From Phytophthora quininea (lineage: Eukaryota > Oomycota > Peronosporomycetes > Peronosporales > Peronosporaceae): a DNA stretch of 64,000 bases. Both the position numbers and the translations under genes were made by a program. This document shows positions 33,463 to 44,568 of this stretch, piece after piece. The notes beneath the pieces are model-generated. The model ran no database searches. It was not told the DNA's origin and saw only the letters and a list, made by a program, of their open reading frames with translations. The stretch's first letter is position 1; every line of letters starts with the position of its first letter. The stretch covers positions 536,109 through 600,108 of the forward strand of contig JAAVTG010001008.1 in NCBI GenBank assembly GCA_011947345.1, given 5' to 3'.

Positions 33463-34608
33463 ATGCCCAAGAAGCGGAAATCCACGTACACTGTGAGACG
33501 GGTGAGAATTGCATCCACAATGTTTTGTTTTTTGCTTTGCTGAGTGTAGACTTCAATTTCACTAAATAGTTTTGAGGTGATGATCTGTAGGAAAACGCGA
33601 TCGCGCTTCATGAAGAAATCCGCAAGCTCGAGTCCCAACTGGAAGTGCTCCGAACGCGATTGCTCTCGAAAGAAGACGCTGAAGAAATTGACTCGCTCTT
33701 AAAGGACACCCTGACCAAAAATGCTGCGCTTGTGGATGTTGGTCGAGAAAAGCAGTTCGAAATCGCCGAGGCGCAGTCCTTGACGTCCTGCTATTTGGTA
33801 CGCTGAATATGGTTGGTAGCAGAAAAGCATCTCAGTGTTAATGTACTTCTTGCTGCAGGGAGACCACAAGATCTACCCACTCTATTCACCCATTCGACTC
33901 GGCACTGACTGGGACAAACGACACGCTACGCTCATGACCATCCGACAGCAAAAGCTACAAGACGCCTACCGCTTCATCATGGACCCGAACCGCTTGGCCG
34001 CCTCCAAGAAGGCCAAACACTCGGAGCAGCAGTTCGAGAACGAGCAGGGCGATCTCTGCTGCGTCAACTACGAGACCATCCAGTTCCCGAACGTCCAGTC
34101 GCTCCGCCAGGTCTTCGACGCCGTCCTGTTCTACTTCCAGAACACGGAGATCAGCATCTCGGAGCTGACGGGCCACATCACGGTCCGAGACGACTACGAC
34201 TGCGTGGAAGGCAGCGTCTTCAACTCGCGCGTGATCTCGACGGACGACCACGGCACGAAGATCGAGGCGAGTACGGTGGTGTTCTCCCAGTTGTTTGATG
34301 CAGACAACGATCTCTGTGGTGGTGAGGCGTGTGGGGTCATTGCCATCGACTTTGTGGACGAGGACGAGCTGTATCCGTACGTGCCTCACGAACGCACTCG
34401 ACGGGATGGATCCGGTGCGATTGTCTTGGTTGCAAACGAAGACTCTGGCGGGCTGGTAGTAACTTTGCGTCGAGCAGCTTTCATCAAACTGCTCAATCCA
34501 GAGTTCCCCATCTCTGAGTGTGCTCGTCATGGCCTGCAGGAAGGAATCATTCGCTGGGGGCGAGTCATGCTGAAGTGCATGCGGGGTTCGTTATATCCGA
34601 TGCACTAA
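33463..34608 (+). CDS. M96-like coiled-coil family protein 9 (intact twin of protein 2)
   Basis: Exon 1 33,463-33,501 (MPKKRKSTYTVRR), exon 2 33,591-33,797 (coiled coil HEEIRKLESQLEVLRTRL) and exon 3 33,859-34,608. Splicing at GTGAGA/TGTAG and GTACGC/TGCAG keeps frame throughout, giving about 331 residues with no break. C-terminal motifs: GTDWDKRHATLM, GDLCCVNYETIQFP, LTGHITVRDDYDCVEG, DEDELYPYVPHERTRRD, RRAAFIKLLNPEF and IIRWGRVMLKCMRG. It differs from inverted protein 2 at few positions after the first 45 bases of exon 3; the 5' exons are distinct. A reference for three-exon members. Confidence 0.8.
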
Positions 34609-34843
34609 AGGATAGAACTGAGCGTTGAATAATGATATGTACGTCAACAATCATCGTGGCGTTAGCGATCCGACGTTAGCACGAAACGGTCGCAGCTACC
34701 GAAAGTCTTAGCTACCGAAAACACAGCGGCAAGACTGGCATGTTGCAGTTGACTGCAACTCAGCTCACGCAATCACGGCCGTCGTGACGGTGGGACACGT
34801 GGTCCATGTTGGCGAGTCCCGCATTTCGGAAGCGGAGACCGAC

Positions 34844-36030
34844 ATGAAGAAGCAGAAGTGCACGTACACGGCGCGGCGGGTACGAAGTTTCAGCGTTCAG
34901 GGGCCCAGGACGGAGTTGCTAACTCTGGTGTGTTTGTGATGGTGGTTCTGTAGGAGGAGGCGGTCCGACTGCGAGAAGAAGTGAACCGCTTGGCGACGGA
35001 GCTCAAGGAGCTGCAGATCCGCAACTTGTCGCCGGAAGACCGAGCGCTGCTGGACCCTGTGGTGCAGAACATCCTGGCAGAAAACAATCTGCTGACGTCC
35101 GTGGCCAAGACGCAGCAGCTGGGGTCGCTAGCGCCCAGTCCTTGCTGTCCGAGTGTCTGGTAAGGCTTTCACTGCTTAGATGTAGCTGGCTGACGGTCCT
35201 AAACTCACTATTCGCTTCCTTTGCAAAGGGAGACCAAGAGACTCATCCTCTGTACACGCGGATCTGCCTCACAAAGGACTGGGAGGAGCGTCGAGAAACG
35301 CTCATGGCCGTCAAGAAGCAGAAGCTGCGGAACGCCTTCGACTTTCTCATGGCTCCAGATCGGTTCGTGGACCCAGACAAGCCCCACACTTCCGACCAGC
35401 GATTCGAGACGGCGGAGGGGATATGTGCTGCGTGCATTTGGAGGCGGTGCACTTCCCAGGGGTCGAGTCGCTGCAACAAGTCTGGGACGCGCTCCAGTTC
35501 CACTACACCAACTTCGAGATCAACGTGACCGAACGACTGGGCGACGTCACAGTACGAGACGACTACGACTCCATCGAGGGCACGGTCATCAACACGAGGA
35601 TTTTGTCACGGACGGAGAACTGCACACCCGTCGAAAGCAGCGTCGTCACCTTCTCGCACCTTTTACGGGGGACGAGGAAGGATTTGGAGGCGAGCCATGC
35701 GGGATTTTAGCTCTGGACTCGATCGACGAAGACGAGCTCTACCCGTATTTCCCAAAGGAGCGGGCGAGGTTGGATACGTCTGGTGCGGTAGTGCTGACGG
35801 CCAGAAGACGACCAAAGAGGTTGTGCCCAGCGCAGGAGAGTGGTGGTGGTGGTGGTGGTGCAGATGACACAGAGCTGGTGGTGACACTGCGTCGATCAGC
35901 CTTCTTGAAACTCTACAACCCTGAGTTCCCCATGTCTGAAGCAGCACGACAGGAGCTGCAAGTTGGAATGGGAAGGTGGGGAGACGTCATGATCAAGACC
36001 ATCCGTAGCTATGTCTATGGAGCCCCTTGA
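34844..36030 (+). CDS. M96-like coiled-coil family protein 10 (twin of protein 1)
   Basis: Exons 34,844-34,879 (MKKQKCTYTARR), 34,954-35,159 (EEAVRLREEVNRLATELKEL) and 35,229-36,030. Introns are 74 and 69 bp. Same motifs as protein 1, including the polyglycine linker (six Gly here) and WGDVMIKTIRSYVYGAP at the end. Breaks near 35,120 (G run, TGGGGTCG) and 35,668 (T run, CTTTTACG) are shared with protein 1. A further one-base loss near 35,418 (GGAGGGGATATG) is private to this copy. The upstream 240 bases resemble those of protein 1. Confidence 0.75.
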
Positions 36031-36239
36031 AGACGCGACGCGATGGTTGTTGCAGCTATGAATGAAGAGCTGGTAAACTTGCCTATCCTGGTGAGCATTA
36101 CGCAGGCATTGCAAAAGCAATCACGCCACGGAGATATGGCCGATCTCAGAGCAAAGCGGTTTGGCGATCGGAGCGCGAGCCGCATCAACCTCCAGAGCTT
36201 GACTCACTTTTCTACTTGCTGTTCATCGATCAAGTTCCA

Positions 36240-37998
36240 ATGCTCAGGCTCCACCTCGTCGTCGCGACAGCGGTGGTAATCGCCACCACTTCGGCGGCGC
36301 CCAATTCGTCCAGTCCGAGCCAACTCAACGGCTGGTACCCATGTTCCGAAGAAACCTTGTCAGACGAAGGAGGTCAAGACACTGGAACGCTGAGTGCGCA
36401 GTCTACTCGGCCCCACTCTGCTACCCTGGCATCTGTGAAGCCCCAGCGACGATGGATAATACGGTCGACGTTTTCGTCAAGCGACTACCGGCTACAAGTG
36501 GAGACCCGAACGCGGTTGCTACAAGGCGGTTCCGGAGCTTCGTCGACAGGAAGTTCGTCCAACTACTCATATTGATTCGCCCAACGCCTTGCAATTGAAT
36601 TTATTTGCTTGTCGTGGTGCGTCTAGTGGAAGCAACCATGGTGGAGCTACACGATCGACTGGGAGGAGCCGCCAATATCTATACGATGGATCATCAGGGT
36701 ACTGGTCGCAGTACGTTGCTAGACTGCGTTGCAGCACAAACCACCACTACCGGTTCCCCTCTGGGAACCGCGTCGAGCCATCCGAAGTACCAGCGTGTGC
36801 CGACGTGCTTGAAAACAAGTGCGCCAATCTCTTTGCCTTCTCGATGACAAGTGCTGCTACCAACCTGTCAGTTGTCATCTCCAACTTCTTCGACGGCGCT
36901 TACACGATCGTCTTCGCGGTGAGCTTTGGTACAGCGTTAGTCGAACGATGATCCACTTGAACACCCCGAGGTAGTCGGGTAGGTGTTCGACGGAGTGGCG
37001 TCGAGTTCGGGAGCTTCCGCCGACGAGTTTGAATACTTTTCCAAATGGGATTCCGATTATGGTGAAGTGGGCGACGCGTTCCTGGCTCGCAGTACAAGTG
37101 ACAGCGATTGCAGCGCTCGCCTCGAGACCAAAAGCTTACGCAACACGATTCAAGACATCACGAACTTCGACAACGACCCAAACTCCACGTGTGCTGCGGT
37201 CATCGACTCCTACCGGAGTGGCGACAGTCCACAGGTTAACGAGACGGTGTCGTTCTTCCTTCGTGCTGCGTTGGGATCGTTGCTACAAAGTGCAGAGACG
37301 AACTCTCATCCCTCCTGTTGTCTACCGACTCAGTCGCTGTGAGCCCAAAGACGTCAACGTTTTGAGCTTCTTCTTCGCGACACTCAAGACGATGGATAAT
37401 CTCTCGTTTCAAGACGACACGTTTTATTCGTCACTACTGTACGACCTCGTCGTGTTTTCCGAGTTGTGGGGACAACCTCAGCCGTCCATGAAGGAAATGA
37501 AAGCACGATTCAATGACACCAAAGTCTGCGCTGGAGGATCCTACTCGAGTGTCCCTCAATATTGTGCGTTTCAAAAGAAGACCCGACCACGTGCAACGGG
37601 TTCAACGTCAGCAGCTACGATGGCAGCGGCATCGCCTACGACCGAGACCAGTGCTGGAACAAGAGCGCCACCATCCCCAACAACGCGAGTGTGTTGCTAC
37701 GAAATGGCAAAGTCGACTCTCAAACAGTTCTCAAATTTGTTGAATATTTGCTAAAAGCACTTGACGGAGACAACAAAGAGCTGATCATGTTTGCTCATGC
37801 GACGCATGGTACGGTCTGGACAACGCCACAATAGCTGAAGGCGATGCGACGTGTGGCATGAAGCTGCTGGTTTCCTACGTGAACCAAAGTGGCGTGTTGA
37901 AGAATTTGGACAAGTCGTGTGTGGACGAAATACCGGCGCTCAATCTTACAACTCCGGTGGAGTACCAGGTCAATTATATCAGCACAGATGACGTGTAG
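36240..37998 (+). pseudogene. S33 serine peptidase, copy 6 (inverted twin of copy 3)
   Basis: Signal peptide MLRLHLVVATAVVIATTSA; intron with GTTCGT donor at about 36,553 ending TCTAG near 36,628. MDHQGTGRS replaces MDHRGTGRS; the nucleophile elbow is AVSFG. Frame breaks: one T lost in GGAGGT near 36,375, changes near 36,765 (CTGGGAACCGCG), after ALVER near 36,950, near 37,300 and near 37,580. The enzyme core ends at STDDV-TAG (37,996-37,998), before the anchor. From about 37,580 onward it is nearly identical to 45,895-46,303. Preceded by TCACTTTTCTAC near 36,203. Breaks outside homopolymers make a true pseudogene more likely than for other copies. Confidence 0.7.
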
Positions 37999-38411
37999 GA
38001 CGGCGAGTTTGACGCCAGTATCAACGCTGGTCAACGACCGAGGATACAAAACCGCATTTATCGTGTTCTTGGTGCTCTTTGTGCTGGCGCTGGGGGTCAT
38101 TGGTTTCGTCGTGTACCGTTGAGTCAAGATGAAACAGCAAAAAGCGAGCGCTACTATCAGTGACGAGATTGCTACCCCGGCACTTACAAGTTCGTTCTCG
38201 ACTGAATCAGTTTCGCAGAGTCCGCTGCCAAAGGCCAATAGAGCCTAGTCGTAGGAATGCCACCACAGCATTCCTGTGATGACTTCAAAAACGTCTTGCA
38301 GCTCGAATTTTGTATGCATTATTTTTTGTCAAAAGTGCCACAACTTGTACGCCTGGTGCTCTCCGAAAGATGTGAGTCCTTACCAGTCACGTGCGCAGGA
38401 TTTTATTCCCT

Positions 38412-40347
38412 TTAACAAGGAATCGACATCTCGTTCTTTGTAGCTCTCTTCATCGCGAGTAGCAGCTTGACCCAACGATACGCGAAAAAGGCAGCAGCTC
38501 CTAATGCCAGCACGAACAGCACCAGGAAGGATATAAATGCAGTCTTGTACGTTGATTCCTCCTCTTCAGCTCCCATCGCTCCTGCTTGAGTGCTTGCTGT
38601 GCGCGATGCGCTACTGAGAAACTCACCGTCGTACGCATCTTTCGTGCTGAAGTAATAGTCTCGGTACGGCCCGGGGTTGAGAGATTGAACGCCGGTAGTT
38701 TATCCACACAAGACCTGTCCAGATTCTTCAACACGCCACTTTGGTTCACGTAGGAAACCAGCAGATTCATTCCACACGTGCCTCCTCCAGCAAGAGGCGT
38801 AGAGACGATGGCGCCATGCGTTGCATGATCAAAGCCGATTAACTCCTTGTTGTCTCCATTAAGTGCTTCCAACAAATACTCGGCGAATTTGTGAGGCGCC
38901 TGGGGTCGAGTTTGCCGCTTAACAGCAATACACTGGCATTGTTGGGGATGGTGGCGCTCTTGTTCCAATACTGGTCTCTCTTGTAGATAATTCCGTTGCC
39001 AGCGTATTTGTTGGTGCTGAATTCGTTGCACGTAGGAGAGTCTTCTTTCGAATACGCACAGTACTCCTCGATCTCGGAGTAGGAAGGGTCAGCACAAAGT
39101 TTCGTGTCGGTGAATCGTTTAAGCATTTCCGCCTTGGAAGGCTGCGGTTGCTCCCACATATCGGAGTACCCGACGAGGTTGAATATCAACGTCGAGAAGA
39201 AGGCGTTGTCTTGGCTGGTACTGGAGCCGGAATTGAGTGCCTCGAAGAAATGTTTCAAGACCGTGACGTCCTTGGGCTGGCATCGAGCGAGGCGGTAGAT
39301 GACCGGCGGGATAAACGTCCGCATCTGCGCGCTTTGTAGAAGCGACCCCAAAGTTTCTCGAAGCGTGTACGACGGGTTGTTGGTGTCCACTAGCGAAGCG
39401 CAAGTAGAGTTTGGGTTGCTGGCGAAGTTGGTGAGAACCTCTTCGAACACAACCGGTAAGCTTTTGGTCTTGAAATGAGAGCTGCAGCTGCTCTCATTGG
39501 CACAGCGAGCGAGGAATTCGTCGCCCACTTCGCCGAAATTGGTATCCCATTGCGAAAGAACTCAAACTTGTCGCCGGGTGCTCCAGAAGATGTAGCGATG
39601 CCATCCAACACATAGCCAACTACCCCAGGCGGCTTCAAGTGCATCAAACGTTCGACCAAAGCCGTGCCGTAGCTGACGCCATAGACGATCGTGCCAGCGC
39701 CGTTGGAAAAGTTGGCGATAAAACTCGACAGATCGGTGGCAACACTCGTAATCGAGAACGACGAGAGATCCCCAAACTTCTTCTCAAGCGCGTTGGCGCA
39801 GGCGGGGATTTCTGAAATGGCAACGGATTTCCCTGAAGGAGACCCGGTAGTCGTGGCTTGAGCTGCCACGCAATCCAGCAACGTGCTGCGACCGGTGCCT
39901 CGGTGGTCCATTGTGTACACGTTGATGGCTCCTCCCAATTGAGTTTGAAGCGCTTTCATGGTGGATTCCACTGCAACGCACAATAATTAAAATGTTAATG
40001 ATCTTGAAGCACCAAATTCACGATGGTAAACTCGACTTACAGGTTGTCGACGAAGCGCCGGGACCTCCTTGTAGCAGCCAGACATTCATCGTCGCGTTCG
40101 GGTCTCCACTTGTAGCAAGTAGTCGCTTGACGAACACGTCGATTTTGTCGTCCACCGTGGCTGGGGTTTTGCAGACTCCAGGGTAGCAGAGTGGGGCCGA
40201 GTGCACTGCGCATTGAGCGATCTGGCCGCTGGAACTCCCTTCATCTGAGAAAGTCGTGTCTGAGCAAGGGTACCAACCGTTGAGGTCGAATTCAGCTAGG
40301 ACAGTCGAGGGCATCATCGCCATCAGTACGAGGTGGTGGAGCCGCAT
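38412..40347 (-). CDS. S33 serine peptidase, copy 4 (inverted twin of copy 2)
   Basis: Signal peptide MRLHHLVLMAMMPSTVLA; intron 39,971-40,040 (70 bp). Exon 2 has the normal LGGAINVYTMDHRGTG, lacking the deletion seen in copies 1 and 2. Nucleophile GVSYG, acid SGKLDP, histidine HATHG, C-terminal anchor and tail ending at TAA 38,412-38,414. Losses near 39,555 (CTTTCGC, T4 to T3), 38,912 (C5 to C4) and in CCCGGGCC near 38,672 split the frame. It runs convergent to copy 6, with which it shares a spacer also found at 4.3-4.5 and 46.55-46.7 kb. Confidence 0.78.
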
Positions 40348-40416
40348 GTTGATGACTTTCAACTGAAGACGTTGGAGCTAGTTGAAAAACTTGAGCTGGA
40401 GACGGCTGGTCGTTGA

Positions 40417-40435
40417 TGGCAAAACAAAAAGTGAA
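40417..40435 (-). promoter_or_regulatory. Initiator-like TCACTTTTTGTTTTG of S33 copy 4
   Basis: Minus-strand CTTCACTTTTTGTTTTGCC, about 80 bases upstream of the ATG, the counterpart of the element at 2305-2330. Confidence 0.5.
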
Positions 40436-40868
40436 GTGTTGAGACGGAGAGTTTGTAAGCAAACACCGGTCGAGAGGCTTTTATCTCTATTATCTCGACG
40501 CGTAGGTAGCTTCCCATCTCGAAGTTGTATCGTCGGACGCTTTTACTGCAAGTACTGGGTTACAAACCGATTATGAATTGCTGGTGATGATGCACCACCC
40601 GAGTCGTAGACTGTTTGTAGACCGAAATTCTGGCCCACGTGACTTAAAGCGAAGGTCCCCACGAACGACGACTTGGAATCGCAACGTGCGCTGCTCATAG
40701 AAAATGATATGCTGCTTGGTATAATCCTCCCTGACATTCTTCAAACCGCAAACAATCGCATTCCCAAACAAGTGTTTTTATTTGAATGCCTTATTCATCT
40801 TCTCAATTGCTGTGCAGTTAAACAAAGCGCAAAAGTATGCAGGATGCCGACTCGAGAGAACAAACTTA

Positions 40869-42829
40869 TTAGAATGTCGTCGATAACACCGGACCTTTCG
40901 TCGCGCCTGCCATCAGGTGTTTCAATGTGAGCCAACGATACGCGAACAAGGCAGCAACCCCAGCGCCAGCACGAACAGTACCAGGAAGACAATAAACGCG
41001 GTCTTGTACGTCGATTCTTCATCGGACGAGTCTTCCGTTTCCATCGCACCTGTTTGAGTACTCGCTGTGCGTGACTGGCCACTGAGGCTCGCATCGAACT
41101 CTCCGTCGTACGCATCTTTTGTGCTGAAGAATCTGTAAAGGTAACCCACCGGAGTTGTGAGGTTAAACTCCGGCAGTTCATCCACACAAGATTTGTCCAA
41201 ATTCTTCAATATGCCGCTTTGATTCACATAGGACGCCAGCAGGTTCGCTCCACATGTGACGCTGTAGTCGCCTTCGACGAGGGGCGTGGACACGATGGTA
41301 GCGTGAGTTGCATGATCAAAGCCGACCAACTCCTTGTTGTCTCCGTCAAGTGCTTCCAACAAACTTTCGGCGTATTTGTGAGGCGTTTGAGGGTCGAGTT
41401 TGCCACTCAAGATCAATACACTCGCGTTGTTCGGGATGGTAGTGGTCTTGTTCCAGTACTGGTCTCTCTTGTAGATAATTCCGTTGCCAGCGTATTTGTT
41501 GGTGCTGAATTCGTTGCACGTGGGAGAGTTTTCTTTCGAATACGCACAGTATTCCTCGATCTCGGGGTAGGAACTGTCCGCACAGAGTTTCGTGTCGGTG
41601 AATCGTTTAAGCATTTCCGCCTTGGAAGGCTGCGGTTGTTCCCACATATCGGAATAACTGATCAGTCTAAACATCAGCGATGAGGTGTATGCGCTGTCCT
41701 GAGGGGGACTGGCACCGGAGCTCGAATTGAGTGTCTCGAAAAATACTTCAAAACCCTCACGTCCTTGGGCTTGCAACGAGCGAGTCGATAGACTACCGGC
41801 GGAATAAACGTCCGCATTTCTGGACTTTGTGAGAGTGATCCCAGAGTCTCTCGAAGAGTGAACGACGGGGCCTCACCGCCCACAAGAGATGCGCACGTGG
41901 AGTTTGGGTCGCTGTCGAAATTTGTGAGCACTTCTTCCAGAACCACCGCTAGGCTCTTGCTCATGAAATGTGGGCTGCAGCTGCTCTCGTTTGCACAGCG
42001 ACTGAGGAACGCGTCGCCCACTTCGCCAAAACCGATATCCCACTGCGAAGCGAAGCCAAACTTGTCTGCTGATGCTCCAGAAGCTGTCGCAATTCCATCG
42101 AGCACATACCCGACCACCCCGGGTGGATTCAAGTGCATCAGACGCTCAACCAACGCCGTACCGTAGCTCACCCCGTAGACAATCGTGCCGGCTTCGCTCG
42201 GAAAGTTGGAAATGAAAGTCGACAGGTCGGTGGCAGCACTTGTAATCGAGAACGACGACAGGTCTCCATACTTTTTTCAAGCGCATTGGCACACGCTGGG
42301 ACTTCAGACATGGCGACAGTAGCTCCCGACGGAGACCCGGTAGTGGTAGCTTGTGCCGCGACACAATCCAACAGAGTACTGCGACCCGTTCCCCGGTGAT
42401 CCATCGTGTACACGTTGACCGCTCCTCCCAGTTGATCGTGGAGAGTCTTCATGTCCAGCTCCACTGCACAAAAAAACTATTAGAGACAACCTTCTCTCAA
42501 TTCAACAATGAGCTCGACGTACTTAATGTCGACGAAGCGCCAGGGCCACCTTGCAGCAGCCAGACATTCATCGTCGTGTTCGGGTTTCCGGTTGTGGCAA
42601 GTCGCCGCTTGACGAAGACGTCGATGGTGTCATCGACCATTGCTGGGGTCTCACACACTCCTGGGTAGCAGAGTGGGGCCGAGTGCACTGCACATTGGGC
42701 CACCTGGCCGCTGGAGCTTCCATCGTCGGAGAAAGTCACGTCAGAACAGGGATACCAACCGTTGAGTTCGAACTCTGCCAGAACGTTAGAAACCATCATC
42801 ACCATCGGCACGACGTGGTGGAGCCTCAT
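40869..42829 (-). CDS. S33 serine peptidase, copy 5 (distinct paralogue)
   Basis: Signal peptide MRLHHVVPMVMMVSNVLA, then FELNGWYPCSDVTFSDDG. The intron is about 42,464-42,522 (59 bp, donor GTACGT), giving in-frame STLMELDMKTLHDQLGG. MDHRGTGRS, GVSYG, SGKLDPQTP and HATHA supply the active-site frame; the residue after the catalytic His is Ala where others have Gly. A membrane anchor is followed by a tail to TAA 40,869-40,871. Breaks near 42,275 (A7 to A6), 41,745 (T6 to T5) and 40,965 (G5 to G4) are all homopolymer losses, so it is probably functional. Substantially diverged from copies 2/4 except in the last 250 bases, which match copy 1. Confidence 0.78.
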
Positions 42830-43349
42830 GGTAACTCTTGAAATTCGAAAGACTGGACCTGGAGTCGGCAAAAACAAAAGTGAAGTGCCTATGGGGTCTT
42901 CGTCGACATGACCAAGCAACAAAGAACTTGATCGATAGGCCAATTCTACACTTCCACGCCTAAAGGAGATTATGAATTAACCGTGATGACGGGGTACACA
43001 GCGAGAGCTGTTGTTCGTTTGTAACCCTGCGTTCTTCCTTCACGAAGCATATTTTTGCTCAACCCGCAAATATTGACATTTGCTGCAGCATCCACCTCTA
43101 CAAAAATCAATCTAACAGACAAGTCGAGCGTTGAGCACATTCGAATTGACAGCGTGTGGTTCATTCTGTGCAAACACCTGCACTGCCACGATTACCGGTA
43201 CTATCAAGCTCACGAACGTAGATAGCAGGCAATCCAACCTCGTTTTCAACCGTTGGCATAGAGAAGATATTGGTCACGAGCTGCTTGCCCATGGGGCGGG
43301 CTTAATTTTGAGTAACATCGGCAGAAACCAGAGTAAGTTTTGAAAAGGG
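42830..43349. other. Intergenic region upstream of copy 5
   Basis: No gene seen. 42,871-42,890 contains the minus-strand TTCACTTTTGTTTTTGCC initiator-like element of copy 5. The rest is unique sequence up to the start of the palindrome arm at 43,350. Confidence 0.45.
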
Positions 43350-44167
43350 ATGAAGTTCGAGGAAGAGGATTGCGAATAGGAAACATTTCGAGTACCAACC
43401 TACGAATCTTTGCCGCCCAAATCCACAACGACGAAATGACTACTAAAGCGCACCTTGAACCGGTAGAGAGCCGACTTGATAACCGGAGCGCAGCGGAGGT
43501 CTGTCAGGGGCGGGGCGTACGGCGGAGTTGTTATGTCTAAGTAGTAGGTTCTATCTACCGCGCGTGATACCTTGCCCGCCACGAGCGAAGCGAAGTTGGC
43601 GGTGCAAACGCTGCGCAATTGAGGAGCGTAGTGAGCAAGACTACTGTACTGTAGTCTGATCACCGGTTGAGCAAATATGTAGCGACTCGAATCTCAGCCG
43701 TTCTACTCGAACTTCAGCGTTTTTACCTATACCTTACTCGCAAATTGGCCGATCGTACTCTTTATTGCCGCACCCCTTGCCCATCGCATCGTCCCGTCCT
43801 TGGGGTCACAAACGGACAAACATGCTTGAAGCACTACTTGAGGGTGCATGGACAACGGAGACTGCAGGGGGTCGTCGTCCGTAATGCATAAGCTGTTGTT
43901 GTGTACAGTGTGTGTTCATAATCCTTTCATCTTTTAGATCTGCCAAACCGCTGCTTTGAAATCGTTCGCTTTGGTTGAGTCATGACGATGAAGCATCTGG
44001 CTCAAACAACTCGATGGAGCGAATTCGTTTTCGCCTCCAATTCAAGTTTCAACATCCAGTCATGAAGTCGCTGTGTGCTGCTGAAATATGTGACGAAAGG
44101 TGCGGAAGCCAGCACCAACGATTTTTTCAATTTCCTTCACCGCTGCTGGAGTGCTCGATGCACGTGA

Positions 44168-44214
44168 CGGTGAGTTCAAAGTAAGCGTCGCTAACGCTTA
44201 CTTTGAACTCACCG
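44168..44214. repeat. Perfect 21-bp stem hairpin (left arm)
   Basis: CGGTGAGTTCAAAGTAAGCG plus one T, a 5-nt CGCTA loop and the exact complement. It is repeated in the right arm at 49,023-49,069. Possibly a tiny fused terminal-inverted-repeat element or a structured RNA. Confidence 0.75.
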
Positions 44215-44514
44215 CCATAAACCCCAATACCTTAAGTGACGAGCTCAGAATAATGAGAGACCTGTCGAATGCTTTTCGGTTGGTCGGACCTTGGGATTAC
44301 AAACAGGCAACCATGCTCGAGGAACCGATGGCGTCGTTTTCCTCGTAATCCACACCCTGTCGTTGTGTTCATAATCTTTGTTGTACAAACTGAAGCTTTC
44401 ATGTCGGGACCCTGTCGAACCGATGCTCTGAGATAGGACCCAAGTGAGTGCACACAGCATAAATAATCTGGCTGGGCCGTGTATCTGACTCAACCAACTT
44501 GGTCTCTAAACGAA

Positions 44515-44530
44515 TTCACTTTCAATTTTT
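44515..44530 (+). promoter_or_regulatory. Initiator-like TTCACTTTCAATTTTT of S33 copy 7
   Basis: About 45 bases upstream of the ATG; same family motif as the other S33 genes and mirrored at about 48,707-48,722. Confidence 0.5.
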
Positions 44531-44568
44531 TCATCTTCGGACAACAATCACCGGTTCAAGTCCCCGCC

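Larger units (their letters stand above)
33895..41125 (-). repeat. Large inverted duplication, arm B
   Basis: Reverse-orientation partner of 1,545-8,862, carrying M96-like 9 and 10 and S33 copies 6 and 4, plus the tail of copy 5. About 25 kb of different sequence separates the arms. Arm B mostly keeps better frames than arm A (protein 9 intact), although copies 3 and 6 are both damaged. Confidence 0.85.

Noticed and set aside
43600..43670. ACTACTGTACTGTAGTCT considered as a functional palindromic operator
   Set aside because: Imperfect short palindrome inside the larger duplicated arm; no neighbouring gene start depends on it.
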